Assembly: GCA_963277665.1 (NCBI GenBank)
Contig: OY728122.1
Location: forward strand, 2,126,372,024 to 2,126,436,023
Origin: Viscum album
Taxonomy: Eukaryota; Streptophyta; Magnoliopsida; Santalales; Viscaceae
DNA length: 64,000 nucleotides
Direction of reading: 5' to 3'
The notes under the pieces are model-generated. The model ran no database searches. It worked only from the letters and a program-made list of their open reading frames with translations, and had not been told where the DNA came from. Shown here one piece after another: positions 33,601-47,000 of the stretch. A program made the translations under genes and the position numbers. How positions within the stretch are numbered: the first letter of the stretch is position 1; the number at the start of each line of letters is the position of its first letter.

Positions 33601-34094
33601 TACTCAGTGTCGGACGAAGATCTACGTAGACAACCATCGAAGGGACCTAGAGTATGATGATGTTGAAAAATTCTATCTTTGAATTTCACCTTGGAAGAGT
33701 GTCATGAGGTTTGGGATGAAAGGGAAGCTCAACCCTAGGTAAATTGGCCCCTATGAAATCCTTGACAGCGTAGGAGCTGTGGCCTATCGGCCTGCACTTC
33801 CTCCAAATCTAGCACTAGTTCATGATGTCTTCCACATATCCCTCTTGAAAAAAGTATATACCAGACCCTTCAAATTCACTAAATCTATAGGTTGTACAAT
33901 TGGAACATGAACTTCCTTATGAGAAGAAACCAATGGAGATCTTAGATCGCCAAGACAAGGTTCTACACAACAAGACAACTCACCTTGTTAAGGTGTTGTG
34001 GAGGAACCAAAAATGTGAGGAAGCCATGTGGGAACCGGAGGATTATATGATTCCAAAGTACCCACACCTTTTGTCTTATTATGTTACAAGTTAA
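33600..34094 (+). pseudogene. pol: Element B integrase C-terminal domain and chromodomain
   Basis: MRFGMKGKLNPR, GPYEILDSVGAVAYRPALP and LVHDVFHIS occur near 33700-33840. The last 64 codons (33900-34094) are open and carry a chromodomain: PMEILDRQDKVLHNKTTHL, VKVLWRNQKCEEAMWEPED and PKYPHLL. A C-terminal chromodomain marks the chromovirus branch of Ty3/gypsy. In known chromoviruses this domain helps target insertion to particular chromatin. Confidence 0.85.
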
Positions 34095-34116
34095 AATCTC
34101 AGGGTTTAAATTTTTT

Positions 34117-34128
34117 AAGGGGGAGGAA
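34117..34128 (+). other. Element B polypurine tract
   Basis: AAGGGGGAGGAA immediately before the 3' LTR start TGTAATGACC at 34129. It is preceded by a T run, a common arrangement. Confidence 0.9.
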
Positions 34129-36961
34129 TGTAATGACCTTATCGTTTTAATAATATTTATTTCCTAAATTTGGGTGTTATTTTATTTTACACTCAACAAA
34201 ACTATATCCTTTAATTAATGAATTGAGTATAATTAAATGAGACTATTAGGTTTTGAATGTAATATGGACATTGTTCAATATGACTGTTGGAAACCAAATT
34301 TTAATGTTACAATTACTATTTATAAATTCAAATGATCTTTGTTAATTAATACAGAAAGAAGAGTCGATGACATCATCTAGTAGACAGGGGCTATATGAAG
34401 CCCATCTGTCAGAGCTTGGGAAGGAGGTAGCATCACTGGGCTTTGCTCTAGACCAAGTCAAAGATGAACTTCAATATGTGAAACATGAATGGAATCAACT
34501 TAGGGAGAAGTTCAAGATGATAGAAATCACCATTCGGGCAATATTGTCCGAGCCACCCCAAGATTCTATCACCATAGCAGACCATACACATAGGTCCTAT
34601 GCTAGTGTTATAATGGTCTATTTAACAAGACCATAACTACTTTGTGTAATCCATTTATATAAATGAAATTGTTTTTTCTTATTATAGAAATTTTTGGGAA
34701 ATTCAAATGTCTGAATAAATATAGGATGTATTTTATTGATGAATTTTGGGAAATGGGGGAATTTTAAAATATTTTTGTATTCTTTAAATAATTAAAAATG
34801 TGAATTGATTTTCTAATAATGGCATTCTACAGTTGTGTTCAGTATGAAATTTAAAGTCTAATAAAATCTACTTCATTTTTAGTGAATAGTAATGTATGAA
34901 TAGTAAAATAACGTGTGAATAGTAATGAATAGTAATGAATAGTAAATCAACCCAAAAAATAGAAATTCATCCATGAATGTGGAAATTCATTTTAGATATC
35001 TTAAAAGTGAAAAAAATTATCATAGCATAAGTGTTGGCATATTAGTATGTCATAAATATTTTATTTACAATTTTATAATTAATTTAATAATTTATATTGG
35101 AAATTTATTTTCATAAAATTTAATCATAAAATGTTATTTTATTGTCTTATGGTTATAGGATAATTTTATGGTAACTTTTTTGCTTTCTTAAGGTGTTACA
35201 AAATGAGTTATAGTTTTAAAGTTGTATTTTGGGAATAAATAATGATGTTATTTAAAAATTAAATTAAAAATATTTAGAATATTAATTTCAAAAAATGGAG
35301 TTCATTTTTGAATTCAGAGCTTCGATATCAGGTTAGAGTGATTTTTTGGGAATTTCTTGAAACTGTTGATTTTTCGGTGAATAATAAAAATTCAGTTTTG
35401 AGTTTCGAGTGTTTAATGACATCATTGATGATGTATTCATGATGCAAATAATCTGGTTGAATTGTGAATAGTAATATATGTTATTAGGTGTCCCAAGAGG
35501 CCAATACCATGGGAAAATACCATGGGCATGCCCTTGGTTTTTCTAATATCACTAATGAGGTGTCCCTTGGAAATTAATAATTTATTCTATCACTTTTCCT
35601 AAAAATATAAAGTCATTCTCTCAGCCATTTGATTCCAAAATGCACCTCAATTAATTTAGGGTATTTTACCTCCAAAGGAGTCCTCCCTAGGTTCTCTCAA
35701 GCCTCACAAGGTTCTGAACTTCAATCTTTCGATGTTACTCTGCATGGTATGGAAATCTTCCACCCTCCTCTTTTAGTAAGGATTTCCTTTAAGTTATGTC
35801 TTCCAGTTTGCATATTCTTTTTTAGGGGTATGTTCTTATATATTATTATTACTATACATTTCATGTAAAAATTATGAGAGACCCTTTCTTCTCACCTCAA
35901 TTTATTTTCTGAATTTATAAGTGACGACGTTAGGCAACCAGATTTTCGTAAAAGAAATAGTATCTTCTATTTTCTTTCGAGTTTCATTTTCATATGGTAT
36001 TTCCTTCAAATATATATACCATGATATTATTTCTTTTTATTCTATACCCATAATTTTTTATGAGTTATTTATTAGTGGGTGACTCTTGTCCTTACTCTTT
36101 TCATTGTTTTCTATAACCATGTTATACAGCTTTTATGCTGCAGAATTTTCATCCCAAAATCTTGGTATTTTTCTCAAGAAAATTTATTGTATTATTTATG
36201 TAAATACACAAATATATTTTCATTTACAGGGTTATTCATAAATACATAAAATATTTATATTTTATTATAGAATTGATATACATATAACCCTCACTCCATT
36301 CTTATTGGTTATATTTGACATAATGATCTTATTTTTTAGCACTTTTAAAGCATCACAATTTTGAAATGGAACCCATTTCATTTACTCTCATTGGGTTATT
36401 TATGAATTTTTTTTATGATCGACGTGGTTCACATGAATATATATTAATATTAATGGTGTGCCCTGATAGCGCTCCAATGCGTTGGGAAAAGTATTTAATC
36501 TCCAGAGATGACATGTTTCATGATACCTTGGTGAATAACATTGGTAATTTTTTTGACAACTTGGGGATGAACCATGGTGATATTATAATGAATTTATAAA
36601 TTAAATGTTTTTTCCAAATATTCATGTTATGTTTCATGTCATTTTAATTATGAAATTCCTATACATCCATTGCTCATTTTTATGTTTTTATAAAGTTCTT
36701 ATTGATTTCACAAGTAAAATGATTCCCTTGTTTTCCTTAATGGGCCTTCACCTCACCCTTACCTTTGATGTATGGATCCAGGTTATGAGATGTTGAAATT
36801 TTATTTAGGTTGAACCTATGATGAAGCGTTACATGTGTATTATAAGGATGTTATTTTTTTTTCATGTATCATGTTCCTGATTTCCAAGACCCTAGACTTT
36901 AAAGATCCTCTGTTGGTAAAATATAATGAATGGTTATGTAATAAAAAGGGGGGATGACATA
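34129..36961 (+). repeat. Element B 3' LTR (2833 bp)
   Basis: It starts TGTAATGACC and ends GATGACATA. It matches the 5' LTR throughout and lacks the CACTA element. It contains the intact U3 ORF, the GAATAGTAAT array (about 34916-34944), a degenerate TATA region near 35606 and splice-like sites at 35746 and 36781. The ORF at 36366-36599 is not conserved in the other LTRs. Confidence 0.88.
34367..34636 (+). CDS. U3 coiled-coil ORF, element B 3' LTR copy (intact, 89 aa)
   Basis: This is the second intact copy of the U3 ORF, of unknown function. It starts 238 nt into the LTR with MTSSSRQGLYEAHL. Hydrophobic residues fall at 14, 17, 21, 24, 28, 31, 35, 38, 42, 45, 49, 52, 56 and 59, an unbroken 3-4 heptad; the surface positions are rich in K, E, D and Q. 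No signal peptide, membrane segment or cysteine is present. In the genomic RNA of a full element, the 3' LTR copy would sit downstream of pol, so a subgenomic or spliced message, or an antisense-independent U3 promoter, would be needed. It might instead be a fossil of an old host or Gag segment captured in U3. Confidence 0.5.
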   Translation: MTSSSRQGLYEAHLSELGKEVASLGFALDQVKDELQYVKHEWNQLREKFKMIEITIRAILSEPPQDSITIADHTHRSYASVIMVYLTRP

Positions 36962-36966
36962 TGCAC
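36962..36966. repeat. Target-site duplication of B, right copy (TGCAC)
   Basis: It pairs with AGCAC at 15223-15227, with one mismatch. Confidence 0.6.
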
Positions 36967-37976
36967 AATAATAATTATGGAAATAATAAATCAAGGCCCA
37001 CTATCTAGATGAAAATTTATTATTTTATATAAACATGTTGTGGAAAAGCACACCTAGTAAATTAAAACATTCTATTTGTATTAACTTCTAACAATTTAAC
37101 TTTGTCATCATTACCCAAGGTATAGGAGGGAAATATAATTTCACTCATAGCCAGGACAGAATAATAATCCATTCACATATATATAATAGGATCATAAAAC
37201 ATTAATCACATCATCATTTTATAATCCATGTGAAATAAATAGGTTTTATAAACATATCATCATTATAATCATAAAACTATTTAGTATTGTTTAATTGACT
37301 CATTAAATCAAATGGGTTTTATGCCTCCCATATATAATAATAAAACATCCATAAAATTAATGTAGGTAATCCCATACGTAAATATCCTTCGTGGATCATA
37401 ACATAATGTTAACATAGTTTAATAATTACTTTAAATGAACAGATAAATCATTTCATTGAATATAGGGAAAATATCAACTTCTTAAAGCTAAAAATTGGAT
37501 AAATTTTATGAGAAATATTTTCTATCAAAATAAAAATGGAATATTTAAAATGAAGATTCAAATAAAATAGAGACCATGATAAAAAAACAACCGATGCTAT
37601 ATTTATTCATAAACATTCATTAAATTGTTTGAGAAAAAATAAAAACATTCCTCATTCCGTAAATGAATAGAATATTCAATTTAAAACATTTTATAAAATG
37701 CAATACAGAGTCAAGATGTTCCTATTGATTTGAATGAAATAATTCCAAATTCAAGTGGCATTTCATGTATCTATTTTATGGAAGTACATATTTGACTTTA
37801 TAGAGGTACTAAACTCATAGATCATTCCACTAGATAATGATAATTCATTTGAAGAATAATAACAAATCTAAGGAGGGAAAATTAAAACTAAAGGATGTGA
37901 TGATGTTGATATATCCATAATTTTTTATCATAGTGCTTGAATTTTAAGTGTGAATATATTTTTAAGGGTGGAATAA
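36962..37976 (+). pseudogene. Element E, right piece (pol end by position) and polypurine tract
   Basis: This stretch lies between the end of B and the LTR start at 37977. I could not align it convincingly to integrase. The call rests on position: E's integrase finger is just left of B, and a polypurine-like AAGGGTGGAATAA (37964-37976) abuts the LTR start here. Heavy decay and AT content hide any coding signal. Confidence 0.4.
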
Positions 37977-40900
37977 TGTAACACCAAAAGATTTTATATG
38001 TATTAGCTTTGAAATAATGTTGAAGTATTCAATAGTTTACTTTATACATAATCCCATGTCTAAATGAACTCATGATATAGTGAACCATTATAACCTAGTA
38101 GTTGGGTTGGAAGGTAAGTATATAATTAAACAAATTATGAAATTTTTTTATAATAGAAACTTTTTTTTGATAAGAACTCAAATTCAATAATTTTTTTTCT
38201 TAAAAGAAATATTTTTCAAAGAAATATATTTCTACATATGTAATGTATTTTGTAAAAAATTACGAGGATAAATATTGAATGATGATTTTAATTAAAAATA
38301 TTAAAAATAAATATTAATATATGAATAATCATTCATTAAATATTTATTTGATTGTGAGAATTAATGATATGATTATTTAATGATATAATTAATTATTTTT
38401 TAGAAAATAATTTATACATGTTTAAAATATTTTTATCAAAATTAATTAAATAAATCATTACAAATTAATTTTTTAAATTAAATTTATATATTATTTATTA
38501 AATCATATATTTTATCATTCATTATATAGATTTTTATAATCCAATTAATTAATTCAAATTATGTTTTATGCTTAAAAATTAATTTAGTTAAAATGGGATT
38601 TGTTATGCTTCTATATCCTGTTTTAAAATTAATTTATGGTATACCAATAATTTTTTTGAAAACATTTATTCCATATTTGGAACCATAAGTTCTATGCTTA
38701 CAAATGTGACCACTTTACATTTTTTATAATGAATAGTAAAAATAGTAAAACATTTATGTTATGTTATTGTTAAAATGATTTAACATGGAGTGAAACCAAG
38801 ATATAAGGGTAATAATTCCACATAAACATGTATGCATATTATTTTTTATATATAAATCAAACATATATTATCCAAAACACTTATAGAAGAAAAGAACATT
38901 ATAATATTTTATAAAATTCATTGTGTGTCCCCTCCATCATGTATAAGAGGGAACATCCTCCATCCTTATTATTGAATTAATAGAAATATACATCATTGTA
39001 TCTTTAAAAAATAATTCCTAGCTTCCATATAATATTTTGGGAGCCACATTTCCTCTTTTAAAACCAATATTTGGGGACATAAGGTGTAATTCAGGTGAGA
39101 CATATCAAAGAAGAGATATAAATAAAAACAGAGTTATTTTGATTATAAATCATCAAGATCCTTCTCAAATTTTATTTAAATTATCATATCATGATTAATA
39201 TAATTTTATAAATATAGTTATATGTTATTATAATGAGGTCACATCCCTTTTTAACCTCTTTTTGATCAATTTAGAAATGAAAGTATCAATCAAATGTAAA
39301 TGTGGACTACTGGCTCCGTGTAGTGATATGATTACTCTTCCATAAGATAATATATATAATTAGTATAATGTTTTTTTAAAATATATTTTATTTATGATAT
39401 AAATATGATTCTGGAATTTTTTTATATTATTTATATTTATTTACTACTTTTTTTATTGAAAATGAAAATGTCGTTCATGTATATGTATATACTACCATTT
39501 TAATAAATTATTAAATTATGATTATGAATTTGGATCAATTATATAAGTATAATAAATTTATATTAATAAGTGTTAAAAAATTATAAGTCGATTAAGTATT
39601 AAATAATGAATATGGATATGGTTCAATTATATAATTATAACAAATTTAAATTTAGTACACAAGTCTTTTGGGAGCATATAAATAAATATATACTCAAGGT
39701 GAGTCTTTTTCATTACAATAACTTTTTTAGGGAGTGTTTATGATTACTTTTATCATGATGAAATTATATGATATATCTACAAAAAATCAAATTTATTTAC
39801 ATCTCATTTGGTTATTTTTAAAAATCACAAGTTTTTCATTAAATTTCTTATATCAAGATAATAAAAATATTGAAAGATTGTTTTTATGTAAATATTACTT
39901 TTTTTATTAATCTGTGAATATTTTTCTTCTTTATCTATAATTTAACTAATATTTTTAAGTAATTTATTTTATCATTCTCTACTTTTTTATTAAAATTTTT
40001 TAACCATGATTTTCTTTTTATAATATGTTTCAAAAGGAATATTCATGTCTATTTTAGAATTGGGTACTTTATACCAATGGCATGGAAAAAAAGAATCTTC
40101 TTGATTTTGAATACGTGATTTCGAAATAAAAATCCTATTTTGAAAAAAAATATATTCTTATGATCTTTTAAAGGAATTGGTTATCTATGAATACATTATT
40201 TAATGGTTTAATTGGGTATACGATTCTATGAAACCATTTTTATTATTTATCTAGAAAGTTATTAATTGTATTGATGAAATATCCAAAAAACCATTTTTCA
40301 TTTACAGGTGTCAATCTATGATAAAAAGAAATTTTATTTCATGATCATGTGGAAAACATATGAATATATTATGATATTATAATGGGTGAGTCCATTATAT
40401 ACCAATAGTGCATTATGTGTATATGAATGATTCTGGGATCGATGGAAACATATGAGGTTACCAATTCAAAAACAAAGGTTAACATGAGTTTATCCCTTGC
40501 CCCAATGAGTGTACATGGGTGGTAATCCCTTTCCTGAAGTAGGTACATGGTTGGTTATACCATTACCAAAAGGTGGTGAATTTATTAATGGGTAGACATG
40601 AAATATGATTTATATGATTATGATTATGACACACTTTCAGTCACTTTATTATGACCTGATCTAATTCTAATGTTATGTTATTATCGCTCAGGTTCCTTGA
40701 TTCTATTATGATTATTGTCTTATAAAAAACAATGATTTATTCAATGAATCATGAATATGATATATTAATATATATATATATATAATTGGTATTAAAAAAT
40801 TAAACTCATTTACTCATATCCTAATACTCATGTTATGAGTAAATTATCATTTATATATCCCTTGTTTAATCTAACTAGCATTATGATACCCCTTTATTAT

Positions 40901-41000
40901 ATTTACTTTTACATAATATTCAAAGATTTTTTTGATATATGTATATGAAGGTTGATATTTATAGAAAATGAATAGGATGATAAAGTAGATATTGTATGTA
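37977..41000 (+). repeat. Element E 3' LTR (right end uncertain)
   Basis: TGTAACACC at 37977 follows a polypurine-like tract. A TATAAGAGG lies near 38942, and a CTCAG/GTTCC acceptor-like site near 40689 resembles the late LTR sites of B and C. Near 40512 and 40546 a ~34-bp unit with GTACATGG is repeated. The mate LTR is not in the window, so I cannot fix the end; LTRs here run 2.7-3.4 kb, so it should fall between about 40.7 and 41.4 kb. Confidence 0.45.
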
Positions 41001-44000
41001 CAATTTGAAAACCTTTTCTTATTTATAAAGTTACTAATCCATTATGGTTCTAATGTGGATCATAATATCATGTAATGAATACATATATAAAATTGTGTGA
41101 TATTTATATATGAAATTTATGTTTTAACATAGATAAATATTTTCATGCTTTATATACTATTCAACAAGGATATATAGATTTAGATGATCTTGAAGGGACT
41201 TATCTATGTATTTAATATTTAAAATTATATCAAAATCATAGAATATCTGATGGAGTAATGATGTAATTGGATTGGTTGGCACTGATTCTGTGAAACATAA
41301 ACCCTATAACCTCTAGGAAATAAATGTAGCCAATGATATTGAATAGGTCTGGCCAAGCTATCACACCATCATATAGATTACTCAGGAAGACATCCTAGGA
41401 TATCTTAAACCATTCTGGTTTACCTCTCTCATGATATGGATAACACATATTTTTGGGCATGATATCTACACACATATTCTAATGTGAAATATTGAGTTAT
41501 ATATATACATGGATGAAAAATTAAACATTGATCATATGACACATCATTCAAGTGTTTTTCATTTATACAGAACTTTATATCACTCACATCCAATATAAGA
41601 TGATTGTGGATTGAGGATTCGATTACATACGGTTTCTGTGCATGTTGTAACATAACTAGTAATCCTTATAAATATTCCTAGAAGTTACATCAAATTAAGA
41701 GATGGTATTTATCTAAAATTCATCATTAGGGTAGTATGTTTTATGAACATGTAATAATTATTTAATAATAATATAATACTTTATTAAAACATTACATGAT
41801 TAAAAATTATGTGTGAAATATTAATTTTCTATTTTTTACGTCAACCAATTTTTTATTAAATTTTAATAGACCAATTTAACTAATAATATCCCATTACATT
41901 TGAATTTTTGGTGGAATTGATTCATATATCTATCATTATGATCCAAACTATATCAGCGAAAACCTAATGAATCTATTTAGGTTGCAAGTCATACTAATAG
42001 AGTGCTTATAGTTCCTTGGTCTTAGGAGTGGACTCCCCATTAAAAAATAATATCATATATTTCCTTAACACTTACATCTAAATGTGTATTTAAGATAATA
42101 TATATGTTAAATTTAAAATAATTTGGGGATGTTTTTACCCATAAACATTGTTACGAATCTATAACAATTAAATGTCCCCAATACTATGGTCTACATATAT
42201 AATTTAAAAATGGTCCATCTTAAGTATGATAATTTTTTGAATAATGAGTAAAAATACTTTTAATATATCTTTGTTATGCATAATTTTTATTTATTATATA
42301 TTTTATATTCCGTATCAATTTTAAGTTACTTTTTTCTTAATTTTTTTATCAATGTACTGATTGATTATTTATTCATAATATTTTTATTTTTAATCCCAAA
42401 ATTGTGTTCCAATCCATTTATTTATTTGATCATGGTCTTTCATCGATTAAATAAATCACGAAATAGAAATAAATAAAATAAATAAAATATATCATGATCA
42501 TTATATTCATATTTAGATTTTTTATTTCAAGAAAAATAAATAAAAAATTTACCAAAGGGGAAAAACTCAGTGAACTAATATGGGATCGATCTTGCCAAAC
42601 TACACCTTTGTCTTGTGTATCTCTTAAGTACTATTTCAGCTTGGCTTCATCTTGATCAACCATAATAAATATTGGAGATGCATCCTTAAAATTATTTTAC
42701 ATCACTAATAGGTGAAGATAACAACAAATGGGGTTTACATTAATGATACCATGAACATGCAAGACCATTCATAATAATGAGGGAAAGATAAATCACATGA
42801 TATAAATATAATTTAACAAAATAATTGTAAAAAATCATGAAGTAATTAAATTAATAGAAATAATAAACATACATAGGTTGGTTTAAGATCATGATTATCC
42901 TCTAGAATAAAAATTTGAATTTCTGATAATAGGAAATAATTCTTTTCGAGTAATTATTTTAATAACATGAATACATGTTAATTTTTTAAATTAATTATCT
43001 AGTTAATATATTAATTAAATTTATGTTAGACTCCATCCAATCTCTCATAGAGGTACCCATCTACTGACATCTTAATCAAAATAGAAAAAATAATTTTATT
43101 TAAAATGTAAATAAAGATTTACACAACATGTAATTGGAAGAAACTTTATGTGTACATATTCACATGTCAAGGCTTGTAACTAGATTATATAACACCAAGA
43201 GTATTTATGAATTATTATTTTTGAATAAATTAATATTCTATGATTTCTTGAATTACACGATACACTATGTTAAGAATTGTTAATACATAAAACTATGTTA
43301 ATTTTTCTCTCCTCCAAAAATTGAGTTTAAAAATCACAACACACAACACTTTTTTGGGCTTGTGTTACACATAATACCATATTCCTTCAATATCTTGTGT
43401 TATATGTAAGACTATGTTTTACTGAACTATAATATAATTTTTATGTTATTATTTAATATGATAGTAATTTATTAACCTTTTGAATGGTTTTAAGGAACAA
43501 AATTAACAAACATATGAAGATATATAGTTTTTACATTATTAATTGTTATATATTAATTTAAAATAAAATTAGAACCATTTAATAGAAAAAATGATGTTTT
43601 CTAAATACTTGTATAACTTCTAAAGGAAAATTTAATCATGGTTGGCATATATAATTTAAAATTAAAAGATAGTAACATTAGAAATTTCGATTGAATAAAT
43701 AAAATTCATTTTTAAAATTTGAATATTTAAATTATCCGTTGGTTATTTTTTGGAGGAGTGTCACCTTTTGATAAATAGGGAAAAATAATGAATTTTTATT
43801 GAAATAAATGATTTCATTTAAATAATTCATACTGATAAACAATAATTTTAACTCATATTAGAGTGAATTTTCTTAATAATACATATTTAAATCCAATTTA
43901 TCTCATTGGAATAATTATACAATTCATTTTTGATATAATATCATGGTTAACTTTTGAACCTTTTTACTTCAAAACCCATCTTTCTCATCACATATATTGG

Positions 44001-47000
44001 ATAAATTTTAAATTAAATTCTTCCAGTTTTATAAATTTAATTTTCAAAAATGGATTACATATTTTGAGTAAAAAGTAATTGATAATTTATAATATGTTCC
44101 ATTTTTTTGACTTGAATACTTATTGAAAACCGTTAAAATTAACTAGATAGATTAAAGTAAATACATGTTGACACCACAGATAAAGCTTGAATATAAGGTT
44201 TAAAATGACATAATAGCTGGCCCAACAACCATTGTATTTTAATATTTCAACCCTTTTCAAAATGTTATTTATTTTATGATTAATATTTTAACTCTTCTAT
44301 GAATGTGACAAATATAATAATTGATAGAAATACAATGAAAAAACAACCTTCCTTGCCTTTAACATTTTTTAATCATTGGGATAAGAAGAAACATGATCTG
44401 ATAATTTATAAATATTAATTTTAAATACATATTTGTATTTTATCCTAATAATTTAATTTATGTTTTTTTAATTACAGAATTAATTTAAATTCTATGGAAA
44501 TTTCAAGGTAGGAACTACTTAGTTAATAATATACTAGAATAAGTTATTTAAAAAATATAAATAATTAAGTTAATTGAATTAATTACTATATTAAATTAAA
44601 TTTTTATATCAATATATCATGGTTACAAATGTTATATGTTCATATATTCAAATTACATTATAATCGTGGCATTTTATAAAGAAAAAATTAAATTAATAAT
44701 GTCAAAATTGACATCAATGTTATTTTCTAATATATGATATTTTATTGAATGAACTAAAATTACTAAAAAATGAATCATACGTAAAGTGATTTTAAAATGT
44801 TAAGAAATATAAAAAATGGTCATTCATGGGCCAATATATATTTTATAATGAACATACGAACCAAAAAATATTGAAAACATTGTTAGCACTATTGTGGTTA
44901 TAGTAGTGTACTTGCGTATTAATGTTTTTCTATTAAAATTAATTTTCATCACACATGATATTTTTATTTTAAAAATCAGATCTCATATTTATAATTAGTG
45001 GGTCTAGGGTTTCTAATAAATGAAATTTAATTCAGTCTTAATGGTTAAATTACATAGGTTAGAAAATTAGGTAAAACTGTGAAAATCGAGAATGGTAAAA
45101 ATAGGGAAACCTAGAAGATAAGGAATTACCTTATAAAAATGAATATATTTTTTGTATTTTGAAGGTTTTTATCGATCACATAATGCCTCCCCAATATTAT
45201 TATTCAATTTTTGAGCCACATGAGATAAGGGATAGATCCCAAGAGTAAATAATTTTGTGTATATATAATGTTACATATCCTTCTAAACTATTAGGGTACA
45301 CTGAATCTCCCCTATCCTTTTTAGTTATCAATAAATTTGAATTAACCATGATCTATGTAAATAACTTACCAAAATCCCTCCACTCAACCTATAATCCATA
45401 TTTTGGGAAGAAATCCATCATTAGAAGGCCTTTAGTGAAAAAAATAAGCATATCCGAAGAAGAGAGAACAATCATCATTGAAATGTTTTGTTTTATTTAT
45501 ACCCCCAATATCTTATATATAATTAGAAATGTTGTTTTATAATGGTATGACTGAAAAAAACACACACATCCATCAAATGGGTTACAAAATCATTGCTCAT
45601 TTGTATGTCAAACTATCACCTGACGAACTGATGTCATTTGATTTAACATTACCACCTCTCAAGGTTGGTAATAATGATGGACTTATTTTATATATTATAT
45701 TTTTGATATTTTAATTATTATTTAATTATTATTTAAATCATAAAATAATTTATTCAATTTTTAGGAAATATGATATTTTCGCTCGTCTGTACAGTAGACT
45801 ACAACCTCGAGTGATGTGATTCATTTACAATTTACATAGAATGTATTAAGGATGGGTATAATAAGAATATGTTATGTATATTTAAAAAATTATTATATTA
45901 TTTTAATATAATTAACATACATTTATTTCATTCAAAAATACAATAAAATCGAAACCCACTTTCATGCATACGTATGACCGACCATCTCCTTAATGGGTGA
46001 ATTTTATTTATTATCTCTATATTTTATAGACTAGCCTAATTACATGTATACGTAATATAAATGATATTTATATTGTGGATACAATATGTATGTAATGAGA
46101 TCATGAATTATATAAAGGTATTAAAAAATATAAAAAACCAAAAAATATATGAAAATCAGAGAGATTTTTACCCGAATCATGAATTTAACTTGAAATTATT
46201 AAGGAAAGGTTTACAAAAGGTCATAAAAAATCATATATAATAGTATATATAATAAAATTTTATGTTACAATCATATAATAAACTTTTATATGTTATACAT
46301 TAGTGTTAATGAGTATGAAATAAATAATTTCTTATGGTTTGGGATTTCTATCTCACATTTACTTTCCATGAGACAAATATCATATTCACCACCAATTTTA
46401 TTTATGTGGAGTTTAAAATAGCAATTAATGTTTACAATGATTCTTATAAAGAAAAATATTTTATTAACATACCCAATTTAGGATCTCACTTTAATGAGGT
46501 TTATATATCAAAAGTTAACAAATCGGTAAGTGATTTTTGCATCAATTTTAATTATTTGAGATGTACATTATGTTGTGAACATATATTATTTCATGATGTG
46601 TATATAAAACTAGTTGGACATTTATAGAATGAATTTATTTTTCCTAATTTTATTTTATAATAAATTTTATGTTATTAACTCATAGGGAATATAATTCAAT
46701 GTTACTGAAGTGGTAAATATGTTATGTTACAATCTCATCATTTAACGGTTTAGTTTATGATTATTTATTTAATGTTGAAATATAATGATTTACGTCTCAC
46801 GAGTTATCATGATTTTCCTATCATTTGTTTAATCAATATATCTTTATGTAATGTCACAATTTTTAAACACTTTTTAATATAAGATAATTATGAAAAATAT
46901 TTTATGAAAATATAAATTTCAATCTCTCTTTGGTCAATAATCGGTTTTCATCCCAAAAATATGTTTTCTAAAATGGTTTAATTTTTGAAGGATATTTTAA

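Larger units (their letters stand above)
15228..36961 (+). mobile_element. Element B: gypsy chromovirus carrying two nested insertions
   Basis: Element B reads on the plus strand: 5' LTR 15228-18864 (with a CACTA insertion), primer-binding site, gag, protease, RT interrupted at 21266 by element C, RT resuming at 31545, RNase H, integrase, chromodomain, polypurine tract, 3' LTR 34129-36961. Without C (10,278 bp plus one 5-bp duplication) and the CACTA (794 plus 3), it is about 10.7 kb. All coding parts carry stops and frameshifts, and the LTRs are clearly diverged, so it is an old insertion. It interrupts element E. Its LTRs are homologous to those of C, so B and C belong to one family. Confidence 0.85.

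Noticed and set aside
36366..36599. 77-codon ORF in B's 3' LTR
   Set aside because: The same region in B's 5' LTR and in C's LTRs is not open, unlike the U3 ORF.
43188..43200. TATAACACC resembling a mutated LTR start
   Set aside because: No polypurine tract, target duplication, TATA box at the usual distance or mate was found.
45255..46627. Three short plus-strand ORFs (95, 61 and 97 aa)
   Set aside because: There are no recognisable domains, the sequence is very AT-rich, and there is no shared frame or homology to other parts of the window. They may be chance.
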